A stretch of 64,000 bases of DNA, taken from the NCBI RefSeq assembly GCF_023091155.1, contig NZ_JAHWXK010000003.1, forward strand, positions 1 through 64,000, in the 5' to 3' direction. The notes beneath the pieces were generated by a model, which saw nothing but the letters and a program-made list of their open reading frames with translations, was not told where the DNA came from and ran no database searches. Made by a program: the position numbers and the translations under genes. Below, piece after piece: positions 52,104 through 60,831 of the stretch; the first letter of the stretch is position 1; every line of letters starts with the position of its first letter. This DNA is from Microbacterium sufflavum (GTDB taxonomy: Bacteria > Actinomycetota > Actinomycetes > Actinomycetales > Microbacteriaceae).

Positions 52104-52535
52104 TCACCGCAGGGCGGTGCGGCTCGTCGCGGTCGCCTGCAGCGTGAGACCCTCCGGCACGAACGGCGACACGAGCGGTGGATGCCACGCCGTGCGAACG
52201 GTCACGCGCGCCGAAGCCCCGTCCGGGGAGGTCGCCGACACCAGCACCTCGTCCCCGCCCGCACCGTCCACGAGCGGCCGGGCCTGCGCCGCCACCGCCT
52301 CGTCCGTGAGTTCCGCGCGCGGCGTCTGCCCCTGCACCGTGAGGACGAAGCCGTCGGTTCCGGCGAGCGCGGCCGCATCGGCGAGGGCGTCCAGGCGCTT
52401 CTGGGCGATGTACAGGTCGGTCGCGCAGGCGCACACGAAGATCACGGCGAGCGCGAGCAGCACGTAGCCGAGCACGAGCAGCAGCACGCTCCCCTCCTCC
52501 GCGTCCGTGCCCCGGGCGGCGTCCCCCGCCCTCAC
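52104..52535 (-). CDS. TadG-like pilus-assembly protein
   Basis: A 143-residue protein with an N-terminal transmembrane helix (GSVLLLVLGYVLLALAVIFV) and the LDALADAAALAGTDGF segment characteristic of TadE/TadG-like (pTadG) proteins; the rest is extracytoplasmic. GTG start at 52535 overlaps the preceding gene (GTGA). Last gene of the Tad locus. It may be a pseudopilin-like or anchoring component. Confidence 0.7.
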   Translation of the reverse strand: MRAGDAARGTDAEEGSVLLLVLGYVLLALAVIFVCACATDLYIAQKRLDALADAAALAGTDGFVLTVQGQTPRAELTDEAVAAQARPLVDGAGGDEVLVSATSPDGASARVTVRTAWHPPLVSPFVPEGLTLQATATSRTALR

Positions 52536-52966
52536 TCGGCACCCCACTGACGCGACACCTTCTGCGCCGACACGGCCTCGATCGGCACCGACACGGCTCT
52601 GTCCAGGCCCAGGACCGCGGGCACGAACGGCAGGCGGGCGCTGGTGGCGACCGAGACCATGACGGTCGCACCGGCGGAGGGGCACGGAACACCCTCCGGA
52701 CGACACCTCACGGTCAACTGCACGTCGTCGTCGTCGATGCCGTACTGCGATGCGATGCTCGACAGCACCGCATCGCCCCGGGAGGCGGCCGTCCTCGCGT
52801 CGGGAGCGGTCGCGATCACGCGCGCCGCGTGCCGGGCGGCGGCCTCGACCCCCAGCGTCTGCTCCTGAACGGAGCCGAGCACGATCACCAGATACAGCAG
52901 CGGCACGAGCATCAGAACCCCGGCGGCGATGAACTCCAGGGAGCTCGAGCCGCGATCATCCCGCAT
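52532..52966 (-). CDS. TadE-like pseudopilin 1
   Basis: A 144-residue protein starting DDRGSSSLEFIAAGVLMLVPLL: a class III prepilin-like cleavage context (Gly followed by SSSLEF, Glu at +5) and a hydrophobic helix, then an extracytoplasmic domain containing two Cys (RCRPEGVPC). Overlaps the next upstream gene by 11 bases. Likely a minor pilin for Flp pilus assembly. Confidence 0.75.
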   Translation of the reverse strand: MRDDRGSSSLEFIAAGVLMLVPLLYLVIVLGSVQEQTLGVEAAARHAARVIATAPDARTAASRGDAVLSSIASQYGIDDDDVQLTVRCRPEGVPCPSAGATVMVSVATSARLPFVPAVLGLDRAVSVPIEAVSAQKVSRQWGAE

Positions 52967-53357
52967 CGAACGACTCCGCCGGTGCGTGAGCCTCGACCTG
53001 CAGCCCGTACGGCACGCCGATCAGGCCGAACACCGGCAGGCTGGTCCTCACCCGCACGTCGACCGACTCCCGGCCGGCGAGGCGCGATGTCCCGACGGCG
53101 ACGTCCTCCGCGTAGGCGGGGCCGATCGCGCGGGTGATCACGTCCTGCGTGCGCTGCTTCCCCTCGCCGAGCGAGACGTCTGCGAGGGCGGCGTAGTAGG
53201 CGCCCTCCACCGCCGCGTCGTGCACCACATTGCGCACGTAGACCGCGAGCGCCAGCTGCAGCACCGCGAGGGTGAGGGCGGTGAGGAGCGTGCCGACCAG
53301 GACGAACTCCACCGGGTTCGACCCGCGGTCTTCGATCACGGCCGCACGGAGGGGCAC
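52956..53357 (-). CDS. TadE-like pseudopilin 2
   Basis: A 133-residue protein with the same architecture: IEDRGSNPVEFVLVGTLLTALTLAVLQ gives a prepilin-like Gly|SNPVEF site with Glu at +5 and one transmembrane helix, followed by an exported domain. GTG start at 53357, one base after the small pilin stop codon. A paralogue of the next gene. Confidence 0.75.
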   Translation of the reverse strand: MPLRAAVIEDRGSNPVEFVLVGTLLTALTLAVLQLALAVYVRNVVHDAAVEGAYYAALADVSLGEGKQRTQDVITRAIGPAYAEDVAVGTSRLAGRESVDVRVRTSLPVFGLIGVPYGLQVEAHAPAESFDAG

Positions 53358-53358
53358 G

Positions 53359-53538
53359 TCAGAGACCCGACACCCGCTGGATCGCCTGCTCGAACAGCGA
53401 GGTCAGCGCGGGCCCCGCGACCGCCCAGATCACCACGACCAACCCCGCCGTCATGAGCGTCACGAGCACCCAGCCGGGGACGTCTCCCCTCTCGTCGTCG
53501 GCCAGGGCACGGAGCGGAGAACGCAGGCGTGTGATCAT
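53359..53538 (-). CDS. Small Flp pilin-like protein
   Basis: A 59-residue protein: basic N-terminus (MITRLRSPLRALADDERG), then one hydrophobic helix (WVLVTLMTAGLVVVIWAVAG) and a short tail. Size, position after tadABC and before tadE genes indicate the major Flp pilin. The usual Glu-Tyr at +5/+6 after the Gly cleavage site is absent (GDVPGWV). The ATG at 53538 is preferred over an upstream start because the helix spacing then fits a pilin leader. Confidence 0.65.
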   Translation of the reverse strand: MITRLRSPLRALADDERGDVPGWVLVTLMTAGLVVVIWAVAGPALTSLFEQAIQRVSGL

Positions 53539-53604
53539 GCCGTCAGTCTGCCCGGGAGCGCCCACCCGCGTCCGCGGTTATCCACAGGCCGTGCGCCCGG
53601 CGCG

Positions 53605-54543
53605 TCAACCGAGGCCGAGCCGCAGGATGAACAGCCCGGGATAGATCGCGAACACCACCGACAGCGGCAGGATCAGGAAGACCAGCGGCAGGAGCATCAG
53701 GATCTCCTTGCGCCCGGCCTGCTCGATGAGGGTGCGCTTGGCCTCCTCGCGCGCGTCCCCGGCCTGGGCGTGCAGCACGGCGGCCAGCGGTGCTCCGTGC
53801 TCCAGTGCGGCGACGATCTGGTCCACCGCGCGCGAGAGGCCGGGCAGCTCCAGCCGTGCGGCCATATCGCCCAGCCCCTCCGCGAGCGTCGACCCGGTCC
53901 CCACCTCCAGCACGACGCGGCGCAGTTCCCCGGTCAGCTCACCCGACCCCACCCCGGCCACGCGCCGCACCGCGTCGAGGAAGCTCTCGCCGGCCGAGAG
54001 GCACAGCGCCAGGAACTCGAGGGTCGTCGGCAGTTCGTCGGCGAGCCGCGTGCGCCGAGCCCTGACGCGGGCGGAGAGCTGCATGTCGTAGCCGATCGCG
54101 GCCGTCGTGCCGGCGAGCACCGGGATCACGCCGACCGGCACCGACCAGCGACCGGTGAGCACGAGCACGATCACCGCGATCGCACCGGTCGCGATGCCCG
54201 CCAGCGTCCAGGCGAGCTGTCTGCCCCGGAACGCGACAGGACTCAGCGCCGACCCCGCCTGCGCCAGGCGCTTGCGCAGCACGTCGCCGTCGCCCACCAG
54301 ACGCTCGAGGGCATCGCGCACCCGCTCGCCCGGCGAGCTCCGGTGCGCGGGGAGGCGTCCGACGCCCGGAAGCGCCGTCGCCGGCAGCCGCTCATCGTCC
54401 ACCACGTCGCGCACGTAGGGGGCGATCCGAGACATCAGCGGTGCCGCCCGCCACCGAGGCAGCCGCGCGAGCAGAAGGAGGACCCCGGCCGCGAAACCGC
54501 CGCCCAGCAGGACCGCGGCCGCGAGCGCCGTGATCCCGGTCAT
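53605..54543 (-). CDS. tadC: Flp pilus platform protein TadC
   Basis: A 312-residue GspF-type inner-membrane protein. Transmembrane helices occur near the N-terminus (~3-25), at ~95-140 and at the C-terminus (~280-310); a GspF motif region has LPTTLEFLALCLSAGESFLDAVRRVA. It partners TadB to form the pilus assembly platform. Start at 54543 overlaps the tadB stop (ATGA). Confidence 0.88.
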   Translation of the reverse strand: MTGITALAAAVLLGGGFAAGVLLLLARLPRWRAAPLMSRIAPYVRDVVDDERLPATALPGVGRLPAHRSSPGERVRDALERLVGDGDVLRKRLAQAGSALSPVAFRGRQLAWTLAGIATGAIAVIVLVLTGRWSVPVGVIPVLAGTTAAIGYDMQLSARVRARRTRLADELPTTLEFLALCLSAGESFLDAVRRVAGVGSGELTGELRRVVLEVGTGSTLAEGLGDMAARLELPGLSRAVDQIVAALEHGAPLAAVLHAQAGDAREEAKRTLIEQAGRKEILMLLPLVFLILPLSVVFAIYPGLFILRLGLG

Positions 54544-55397
54544 CCGAACCACCGCCGCGGCTCGGGGAGACGCCCGATGCGGACCATGATGCGGAAGGCC
54601 GCGACCGACACCACGGCGCCGACGCAGATCACCACCACCCCCTCGGGGGTGCCGTAGGCCTTGGCTCCCTCGGGTCGCAGCACCAGCAGCGTCAGGATGA
54701 CCCAGGGCGCGACCGCCCCCAGCACCGCGGCCCCGCGGATCCACGACTGCCGCGCCTCGACCTCTCCGCGCAGCGCCGCATCCGCCCTGACCGACGCCGA
54801 CAGGGCCCGCAGCACCCCGATCAGCTCGGTGCCCCCGACCTGCCGCGCCATCCGCAGCGTCTCGACGATGCGATCGCCGATCGGGTCGGCCAGCGCATCC
54901 TTCAGCCGGTCGAGGCTCGACTCGAACCGGCCACTGCCTTCCAGGTCCCGAGCGAACGTGCGGAAAGCGGGGCGGAGTGCAGGCGGTGCGGACTCGCCGA
55001 GCGACGCCACCGCGTCCGGGAGCGACAGCCCGACCCTGATCGACGCGATCAGCAGATCGCACACGTCGGGCCAGAGCTGCCGCCGCAGTCGCCGCAGCCG
55101 CCGCCTCCGGCCGCGCAGGAAGGCGACGGGGGCGACCCCTCCCGCGAGGATCGCCAGCGCGGCGAGCACCACGACCCCGGTCATGAGCCAGACGATCGAC
55201 CCGGCGATGAGGGCCGCCGCAGCGATCGCGGCGATCAGCGCCGAGGCGGGAAGCGCGGGAAAACCGGCCTCCTCCCCGAGCCGTGTGAGGCGCCCCTGAG
55301 CAATCGCACGCGGCGCCCGGCGCTCCGCCGGCCAGAGCCAGGGCGAGAGCACCAGGAGCAGGCCCGCCGCCAGCATCGCCCCGAGCAGCACGCTCAC
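54540..55397 (-). CDS. tadB: Flp pilus platform protein TadB
   Basis: A 285-residue GspF-like membrane protein with an N-terminal helix, a central pair (~58-95), the cytoplasmic GspF domain (LWPDVCDLLIASIRVGLSLPDAVASLGE) and C-terminal helices (~222-270). GTG start at 55397 overlaps the tadA stop. Works with TadA and TadC. Confidence 0.88.
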   Translation of the reverse strand: MSVLLGAMLAAGLLLVLSPWLWPAERRAPRAIAQGRLTRLGEEAGFPALPASALIAAIAAAALIAGSIVWLMTGVVVLAALAILAGGVAPVAFLRGRRRRLRRLRRQLWPDVCDLLIASIRVGLSLPDAVASLGESAPPALRPAFRTFARDLEGSGRFESSLDRLKDALADPIGDRIVETLRMARQVGGTELIGVLRALSASVRADAALRGEVEARQSWIRGAAVLGAVAPWVILTLLVLRPEGAKAYGTPEGVVVICVGAVVSVAAFRIMVRIGRLPEPRRWFG

Positions 55398-56584
55398 GCC
55401 TGTGCTCCCCCGACGAGGTCCGCGAACGATGCCACCCGGTCCCGCGCTTCCGCGGTCGCGTCGTACACCGTCCGGCACTGCACGCGACCGTCGCGGACCT
55501 CGCCGGACGGGGCGAGGATCTCGCGGACGCGGCGTCGTCCTTCCCGATCCCGCTCGCAGTGCACCACGAGGTCGATCGCGGATGCCAGGGCGGGAGCGAT
55601 GAAGCCACGGTCGATGTTCCGTCCGGCGAGCAGGGGCAGCAGGCAGAGCTTCTCGATCGCCTCGACCGCGCTGTTGGCGTGCACCGTGCACGCCCCCGGC
55701 ACGCCGGTGTTGAGCGCCAGGACGAGGTCGAGAGCCTCGGCGTCGCGCACCTCGCCGACCACGAGCCGATCCGGGCGCATGCGCAGCGCCTCCTTCACCA
55801 GCCGTCGCAGGGTGATCTCCCCCGTGCCCTCCAGACTGGGCTGCCGGCCTTGCAACGCCACCACGTCGGGCCCGCCGACCGCGAGCTCGAAGGTCTCCTC
55901 CACCGTGACGATGCGCTGAGACGACGCGCACGCCGCGAGAAGCGCCCCGAGGATCGTCGTCTTGCCCGCGTGCGTCGCCCCGGACACGATCACGGTCGCC
56001 CCCTCGCGCATGGCGGTCGCCAGCTCCGCCGCCGTCGCAGGCGGCAGCGAGCCCTGCGCGACGAGCTCGTCCAGCGTGCGGTGCCCGGTGAGGAATTTGC
56101 GGATGTTCACGCTCCACGCGCCGCGCACCACGTCGGCGATCGCGACGTGCAGCCGAGAGCCGTCGGGCAGCGACGCGTCGACGAACGGCTGGCCGATGTC
56201 GACCCGGCGTCCCGAGGAGTGCAGCATGCGCTCCACGAGGTCGCGCACGACGGTCTCGTCGAGGCGCAGGCCGGTGCGCTCGGATGCGCCGCCGCGGGCC
56301 ACGTGCACGCCGCCGTCGCCGTTGACCCAGATCTCCTCGATGTCCGGCGCATCGAGGAGCGGCTGCAGGACCCCGAAGCCGCCGATCGCGGCGAGCACCT
56401 CCCTGATGCACGCGCTCTCGTCGTCCACGGGCTCCGCCCCGCGCGCCAGCGCGAGATCGTCGTAGCGCCGCACCTCCGAGCGCGCGATGGATCTCGCACG
56501 CTCCGGGTCGTCGGCCGGGTCGACGCCCTCGGCACGCAGGCGACGACGGACGTGTTCGGCGATGGCCGTGGAGGGATGGATCAC
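55394..56584 (-). CDS. tadA: Flp pilus assembly ATPase TadA (CpaF)
   Basis: A 396-residue secretion ATPase of the GspE/VirB11 type that powers pilus extension. Walker A GATHAGKTT (202-210), Asp box VTVEETFEL, Walker B RLVVGEVRDAEALDLV and the His box VHAN are present. First gene of tadA-B-C-pilin-tadE-tadE-tadG. The locus lacks tadZ/cpaE and a prepilin peptidase in this window. GTG start; a TTATCCACA segment lies just upstream. Confidence 0.93.
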   Translation of the reverse strand: MIHPSTAIAEHVRRRLRAEGVDPADDPERARSIARSEVRRYDDLALARGAEPVDDESACIREVLAAIGGFGVLQPLLDAPDIEEIWVNGDGGVHVARGGASERTGLRLDETVVRDLVERMLHSSGRRVDIGQPFVDASLPDGSRLHVAIADVVRGAWSVNIRKFLTGHRTLDELVAQGSLPPATAAELATAMREGATVIVSGATHAGKTTILGALLAACASSQRIVTVEETFELAVGGPDVVALQGRQPSLEGTGEITLRRLVKEALRMRPDRLVVGEVRDAEALDLVLALNTGVPGACTVHANSAVEAIEKLCLLPLLAGRNIDRGFIAPALASAIDLVVHCERDREGRRRVREILAPSGEVRDGRVQCRTVYDATAEARDRVASFADLVGGAQA

Positions 56585-56725
56585 CCGAGCATCCTGACAA
56601 GGATCGCCGCGGCCCCTCCGGAGTTATCCACACCGCCCTATCGACCAGCCCCGGGCGCTGTCAACCGTGTCGCGGCAGGTCGCACCCGCCGCCTACGCTG
56701 GGCCGACGAGCCGCGAGGAGACGAC

Positions 56726-57526
56726 GTGCAGCGCGCCACACCAGCCACCCCCGACCCCACCGTCACGGTGGTGATCCCGGTAAAGGACGACGCCGCCGAA
56801 CTGCACCGCTGCCTCACGGCGCTCGCCGCGCAGACGCGCGCCCCGGACGAGATCCTGGTGGTCGACAACGCCTCCACCGACGCGTCCGGCGCGGTCGCGT
56901 CCGCTCATGGCGTGCGGCTCATCCACTGCGCGACGCCCGGCACAGCCGCGGCGAGCGCAGCCGGCTACGACGCCGCGTCGGGAGACGTGCTCCTGCGTCT
57001 CGATGCCGACTGCATCCCGGACCGGCAGTGGGTCGAGGTCATGCTCGCGGCCTGCGTGCGCGACCCCGGGGTCGCGGCGTGGACCGGGGGCGCGCTCTTC
57101 CTCGACGGACCGCGACCGCTGCGCCGCCCGCTCGCGACCGCGTATCTGCTCGCCTACGCCCTGGTGTGCGGCAGCGCCCTCGGACATGCACCGCTGTTCG
57201 GCTCGAACCTCGCGCTCCGGCGCTGGGCGTGGCGCGACGTGCGCGACCGCGTGCACCGCGACGACCCCGAGGTGCACGACGACCTCGACCTCGCGTTCCA
57301 CCTCGGCGAACGCCACCGCATCCGCTGGGCGCGCGAGGCGGGGATGGGCATCTCGATGCGTCCCTTCCACAGCGGCCGTTCGTTCGCCCGCCGCGTGCAC
57401 CGCGGCGTCCGCACGGTACTGATCCACTGGCCGGAGGACTTCCCGCCCGTGCGGTGGACGCGGCTGGCCCTGCGCCGCACGCTGCATCGGCTCGGCGTCG
57501 CCGCTCCGGCGAGGTGGCGGTCGTGA
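56726..57526 (+). CDS. Family 2 glycosyltransferase
   Basis: A 266-residue GT-A fold glycosyltransferase. The N-terminus has TVTVVIPVKDDAAELHRCLTAL and ILVVDNASTDAS; the metal-binding DxD is in RLDADC. A hydrophobic patch near 140-160 may associate with membrane. The GTG start follows GAGGAG by five bases. It overlaps the next gene by four bases (GTGA) and diverges from the tad genes. Acceptor and donor are unknown. Confidence 0.85.
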   Translation: MQRATPATPDPTVTVVIPVKDDAAELHRCLTALAAQTRAPDEILVVDNASTDASGAVASAHGVRLIHCATPGTAAASAAGYDAASGDVLLRLDADCIPDRQWVEVMLAACVRDPGVAAWTGGALFLDGPRPLRRPLATAYLLAYALVCGSALGHAPLFGSNLALRRWAWRDVRDRVHRDDPEVHDDLDLAFHLGERHRIRWAREAGMGISMRPFHSGRSFARRVHRGVRTVLIHWPEDFPPVRWTRLALRRTLHRLGVAAPARWRS

Positions 57527-58371
57527 GCGCGCCGCTCCTCGGCCGTCCGCGCGACACCGAGCTGCTGATCATGAGCGTCAACGTGCGCCGCGACCTCGGT
57601 GTGCTGGCGGTGCGGGCGGCCGATCGCTGGAGCGCCCTCCGGAACCACGTCGCCGCGATGCTGCGCGCCGAGCAGCCGACGGTGCTCGCGGTGCAGGAGG
57701 CCCTGCCCACGCAGGCGCGTGCGATCCGGGCGGCCCTCGGCCCCGCATACGGCTCGATCGGCCACGGTCGGCGTCCCGGTCCCCGCGGCGAGGGATGCCC
57801 GGTGTTCTACGACAGGGAGCGGCTCGAGCTGCTCGACGGATGGCAGCGCGCGCTGTCCGACCGTCCCGAGGTGCCGGGCTCGATCGCGTGGACGAGCGTC
57901 CTGCCGCGGGTCGTCGTGGGCGCGCGGTTCCGCGACCGGCGCTGCGGGGTCGAGTTCACGCTCCTCAACACGCACCTGGACGCGTTCTCGCCGTGGGCCC
58001 GGAGGCGGCAGGCCGCAGAGGTGCACGCTGCGGCGGTCGCAGCGGGGACTCCGGTCGTCGTCACCGGAGACCTCAACGCGGCCGAGGGCTCGGCGCCGTG
58101 GCGGGCACTCACCGCGGACGGGGCGCTGCGCGACACCTGGCGTGTGGCAGACACCAGGGCGACGCCGGCGTGGGGCACGTTCGCGCACTACCGGACACCC
58201 CGGGTCGGCCGACGCATCGATGCGATCCTCGCGTCCGCGGAGGTGCACGTGGTCCGGGCGGGGATCGATCCGCGGCAGCACGGCGGCGGCTGGCCGTCGG
58301 ACCACCTTCCGGTTCAGGCCCTGGTCGACCTCGCTCCGCCGGCACCGGGTCCCCTCGGGGAGGGCGCATGA
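57523..58371 (+). CDS. Endonuclease/exonuclease/phosphatase (EEP) family hydrolase
   Basis: A 282-residue metal-dependent EEP-fold enzyme. Conserved catalytic segments appear in order: SVNVRRD, VQEAL (metal-binding Glu), NTHLDAF (His), TGDLNAA (Asp/Asn), RRIDAI (Asp) and SDHLPV (His). Such enzymes act on nucleic acids, phosphoinositides or sphingomyelin-like lipids; substrate is not predictable. No signal peptide is visible. It is translationally coupled to the glycosyltransferase and to the membrane protein that follows. Confidence 0.85.
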   Translation: MSAPLLGRPRDTELLIMSVNVRRDLGVLAVRAADRWSALRNHVAAMLRAEQPTVLAVQEALPTQARAIRAALGPAYGSIGHGRRPGPRGEGCPVFYDRERLELLDGWQRALSDRPEVPGSIAWTSVLPRVVVGARFRDRRCGVEFTLLNTHLDAFSPWARRRQAAEVHAAAVAAGTPVVVTGDLNAAEGSAPWRALTADGALRDTWRVADTRATPAWGTFAHYRTPRVGRRIDAILASAEVHVVRAGIDPRQHGGGWPSDHLPVQALVDLAPPAPGPLGEGA

Positions 58372-58949
58372 AAGACGACTTCCTCCGCCCGCCCTGCACC
58401 GTCGCCGAGTACGCGGCCGACGCCGTGCGGGCGATCGGCGTGCTGAGCGTGATCGTCGCGGCGATCTGGTCGACCCCCACCGACGCGGGCGTGCTGGCGT
58501 TCGCGCTCCCGGCGCTCATGCTGCCCCGTGCGCTCGGCTTGCGCGGGGGAGCCGACCTCGCGGTCGGAGCGATCGTGCTGATCGCGGCCGTGAGCAACGT
58601 GTTCGACCTGTACCGCTCGCTGCCGGGCTGGGACCTCGTGGTGCACTTCCTCTGCACGGGTGTGATCGCCGCCACCGGCTACGTGGTGCTCTCGCGCCTC
58701 GGCATCGTCCCTCCCCAGGGCTCCCCCGCGTTCCGCCCGCGTCTCCCGCTCGTCGTCTGCCCGCTCATCGGACTCGCGGCCAGCGCGCTGTGGGAGATGG
58801 TCGAGTGGGCGGGCCGCACGTTCATCACGACGGAGATCTTCGTCACCTACGAGGACACGATCGGGGACATGGCGATGGGCGGGCTCGGCGCCCTGGTCGC
58901 GGGAGCCGTCGTCGCGGTGGTCGGACTCGAGCGCGATCCGCGCCGCTGA
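58368..58949 (+). CDS. DUF2238 (YjdF-like) integral membrane protein
   Basis: A 193-residue protein with about six transmembrane helices. Conserved polar residues of the family are visible within helices: WDLVVHFLCTG, WEMVEWAGR and YEDTIGDMAMGGLGA. ATG at 58368 overlaps the preceding stop (ATGA), completing a three-gene operon with a glycosyltransferase and an EEP hydrolase. Function unknown. Confidence 0.72.
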   Translation: MKDDFLRPPCTVAEYAADAVRAIGVLSVIVAAIWSTPTDAGVLAFALPALMLPRALGLRGGADLAVGAIVLIAAVSNVFDLYRSLPGWDLVVHFLCTGVIAATGYVVLSRLGIVPPQGSPAFRPRLPLVVCPLIGLAASALWEMVEWAGRTFITTEIFVTYEDTIGDMAMGGLGALVAGAVVAVVGLERDPRR

Positions 58950-59015
58950 GACGGGAAACTGCGGGCCGATCCCCAGAGTGGAGCTCGGCCCGGGTCAGTA
59001 GACTGAACCCACCGC

Positions 59016-59097
59016 GCGGGAGTGGTGGAATTGGCAGACACGCAGGATTTAGGTTCCTGTGCCTCACGGCGTGTGGGTTCAAGTCCCACCTTCCGCA
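59016..59097 (+). tRNA. tRNA-Leu (anticodon UAG)
   Basis: An 82-base tRNA with a long variable arm, as for leucine. The acceptor GCGGGAG pairs with CTTCCGC (one G-U), D-arm GGTGGAATTGGCAGACAC, anticodon stem-loop CAGGA-TTTAGGT-TCCTG (anticodon TAG), T-arm GTGGG-TTCAAGT-CCCAC. CCA is not encoded. A TAGACT box (58999-59004) lies eleven bases upstream. Confidence 0.96.
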
Positions 59098-59163
59098 CGA
59101 CGGGTGCTGTGGCATCCCTCATCGCACTACCGCCGACAATTCACGACCGACGGGACTCCTTCC

Positions 59164-59940
59164 GTGCTCGAAAGCATGCTGCACGCACCGACCGCCCTCA
59201 TCCCCTGGCTGGATCCGCAGACGATCATCGCCGCGGCAGGGCCCTGGGCACTGCTCGTCGTGTGCTTCATCGTGTTCGCCGAGACCGGGCTCCTGGTCGG
59301 CTTCCTGCTCCCCGGTGACACGCTCCTGATCATCGCCGGGCTGCTCACCCACACCAGCAACGTCTTCGGCGTGAACATCTGGGTCGTCACGCTCCTCATC
59401 GCGCTGTCGGCGTTCATCGGCGGCGAGGTCGGCTACTACATCGGCCACAAGGGCGGTCCGGCCATCTTCGAACGCAAGGAGTCCGGCCTCTTCAGCAGGA
59501 AGAACGTCGAGCGCACCAACGCCTTCTTCGAGCGGTTCGGCGGCATCACCGTGATCCTCGCCCGCTTCGTCCCCATCGTGCGCACCTTCGCCCCGGTCGC
59601 GGCCGGCGTGGGCCACATGCCGTGGCGGCGCTACACCCTCTACAACCTCATCGGCGCGATGCTGTGGGGCTTCGGACTCACGATGGTCGGCTACCTGATC
59701 GCGTACATCCCCTGGGTGCGCGACCTCGTCGTCGACTACATCGACGTGATCCTCCTGATCGCCGTCGGTGGCACGGCCGCGGTCACGCTGTGGCACTACC
59801 TCACGGAGCGTCACAAGGCGAAGAAGGCCGCGGCGGCGGGCGAGGATGTGGTGACCGACCACCGCGAGGCCGAGGAGCTCGCCCTCGGTCCCGAGGTGTT
59901 CGACCGCGCGCCCGACCTGGACGGCGACGGCAAGCACTGA
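59164..59940 (+). CDS. DedA family membrane protein
   Basis: A 258-residue DedA/SNARE-associated (VTT-type) membrane protein. Characteristic segments: FAETGLLVGFLLPGDTLLIIAGLL, GGEVGYYIGHKGGPAIF, and FERFGGITVILARFVPIVRTFAPVAAGVGHM. Four to five membrane or re-entrant helices precede a charged cytoplasmic tail. DedA proteins are lipid flippase-like and affect membrane homeostasis. A GTG (59164) or the ATG four codons later could be the start; neither has a strong ribosome site. It lies 66 bases after the tRNA gene. Confidence 0.88.
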   Translation: MLESMLHAPTALIPWLDPQTIIAAAGPWALLVVCFIVFAETGLLVGFLLPGDTLLIIAGLLTHTSNVFGVNIWVVTLLIALSAFIGGEVGYYIGHKGGPAIFERKESGLFSRKNVERTNAFFERFGGITVILARFVPIVRTFAPVAAGVGHMPWRRYTLYNLIGAMLWGFGLTMVGYLIAYIPWVRDLVVDYIDVILLIAVGGTAAVTLWHYLTERHKAKKAAAAGEDVVTDHREAEELALGPEVFDRAPDLDGDGKH

Positions 59941-59964
59941 CCCGGTCCACCGGGTCCGGCACGG

Positions 59965-60774
59965 TCAGCCGGCGCTCTTCGCGCGCTTCTCCTTCGACCG
60001 CGCCACGCTCGCCCGCAGGGCCTCCATGAGGTCGATCACCTCGCCGCCGTCCGCCGCCTTCTCGGTGTCTCCGAAGGTCTCCGCGACATCGAAGGTCTCC
60101 CCCGCGTCGATCTTCGCGTCGATCAGGGTCCGGAGCTCCTTCTGGTACTCGTCGACGAACTCCTCGGGGTCGAAGTCGGCGGAGTAGCTGTCGACCAGGG
60201 AGGACGACAGCTCGAGCTCCTTCTTCGAGATCCGCACGTCCTCGTCGAGCGAGGGGAACTCCGCCTCGCGCACCTCGTCCGACCAGAGCAGCGTCTGCAG
60301 CACCAGCACCTTGCCCCGCACGCGCAGCGCCGCGAGTCGCGTCTTCTGCCGCAGGGTGAAGCGCACGATCGCCGTGCGGTCGGTCTGCTCGAGCGTCTTG
60401 CGCAGCAGCACGTACGCCTTGGGCGACTTCGAATCCGGCTCGAGGTAGTAGGGCTTGTCGAGCGTGAGCGGGTCGACCTGGTCGGACGGCACGAACTCGA
60501 CCACGTCGATCTCCCGGCTCTTCTCCGCCGGGAGGGCCGCGAGGTCGTCCTTGGTGAGCACGACCGTCTGTCCGTCCTCCACGTAGGCGCGGTCGATGTC
60601 GGAGTACGCGACGGTCTCGCCGCACACCTCGCACGTGCGCTGATAGCGGATGCGCCCGCCGTCCTTGTCGTGCACCTGATGCAGCGGCACGTCGTGGTCC
60701 TCCGTCGCCGAGTACACCTTGACCGGGACGTTCACGAGCCCGAACGTCAGCGCGCCCTTCCAGATGGTCCTCAT
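59965..60774 (-). CDS. ku: Non-homologous end-joining protein Ku
   Basis: A 269-residue bacterial Ku that rings double-strand DNA ends. The N-terminus MRTIWKGALTFGLVNVPVKVY and the segment HDKDGGRIRYQRTCEVCGETV are diagnostic; the C-terminal ~20 residues are Lys/Arg/Ser-rich for DNA and LigD contact. Start at 60774. It diverges from ligD with only 57 bases between, so the pair shares one control region. Confidence 0.96.
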   Translation of the reverse strand: MRTIWKGALTFGLVNVPVKVYSATEDHDVPLHQVHDKDGGRIRYQRTCEVCGETVAYSDIDRAYVEDGQTVVLTKDDLAALPAEKSREIDVVEFVPSDQVDPLTLDKPYYLEPDSKSPKAYVLLRKTLEQTDRTAIVRFTLRQKTRLAALRVRGKVLVLQTLLWSDEVREAEFPSLDEDVRISKKELELSSSLVDSYSADFDPEEFVDEYQKELRTLIDAKIDAGETFDVAETFGDTEKAADGGEVIDLMEALRASVARSKEKRAKSAG

Positions 60775-60831
60775 CCCACCAGTAGACACCAGCCCCACCT
60801 GTCACGACCAGCCCTTGACTACGCTGGGCCC

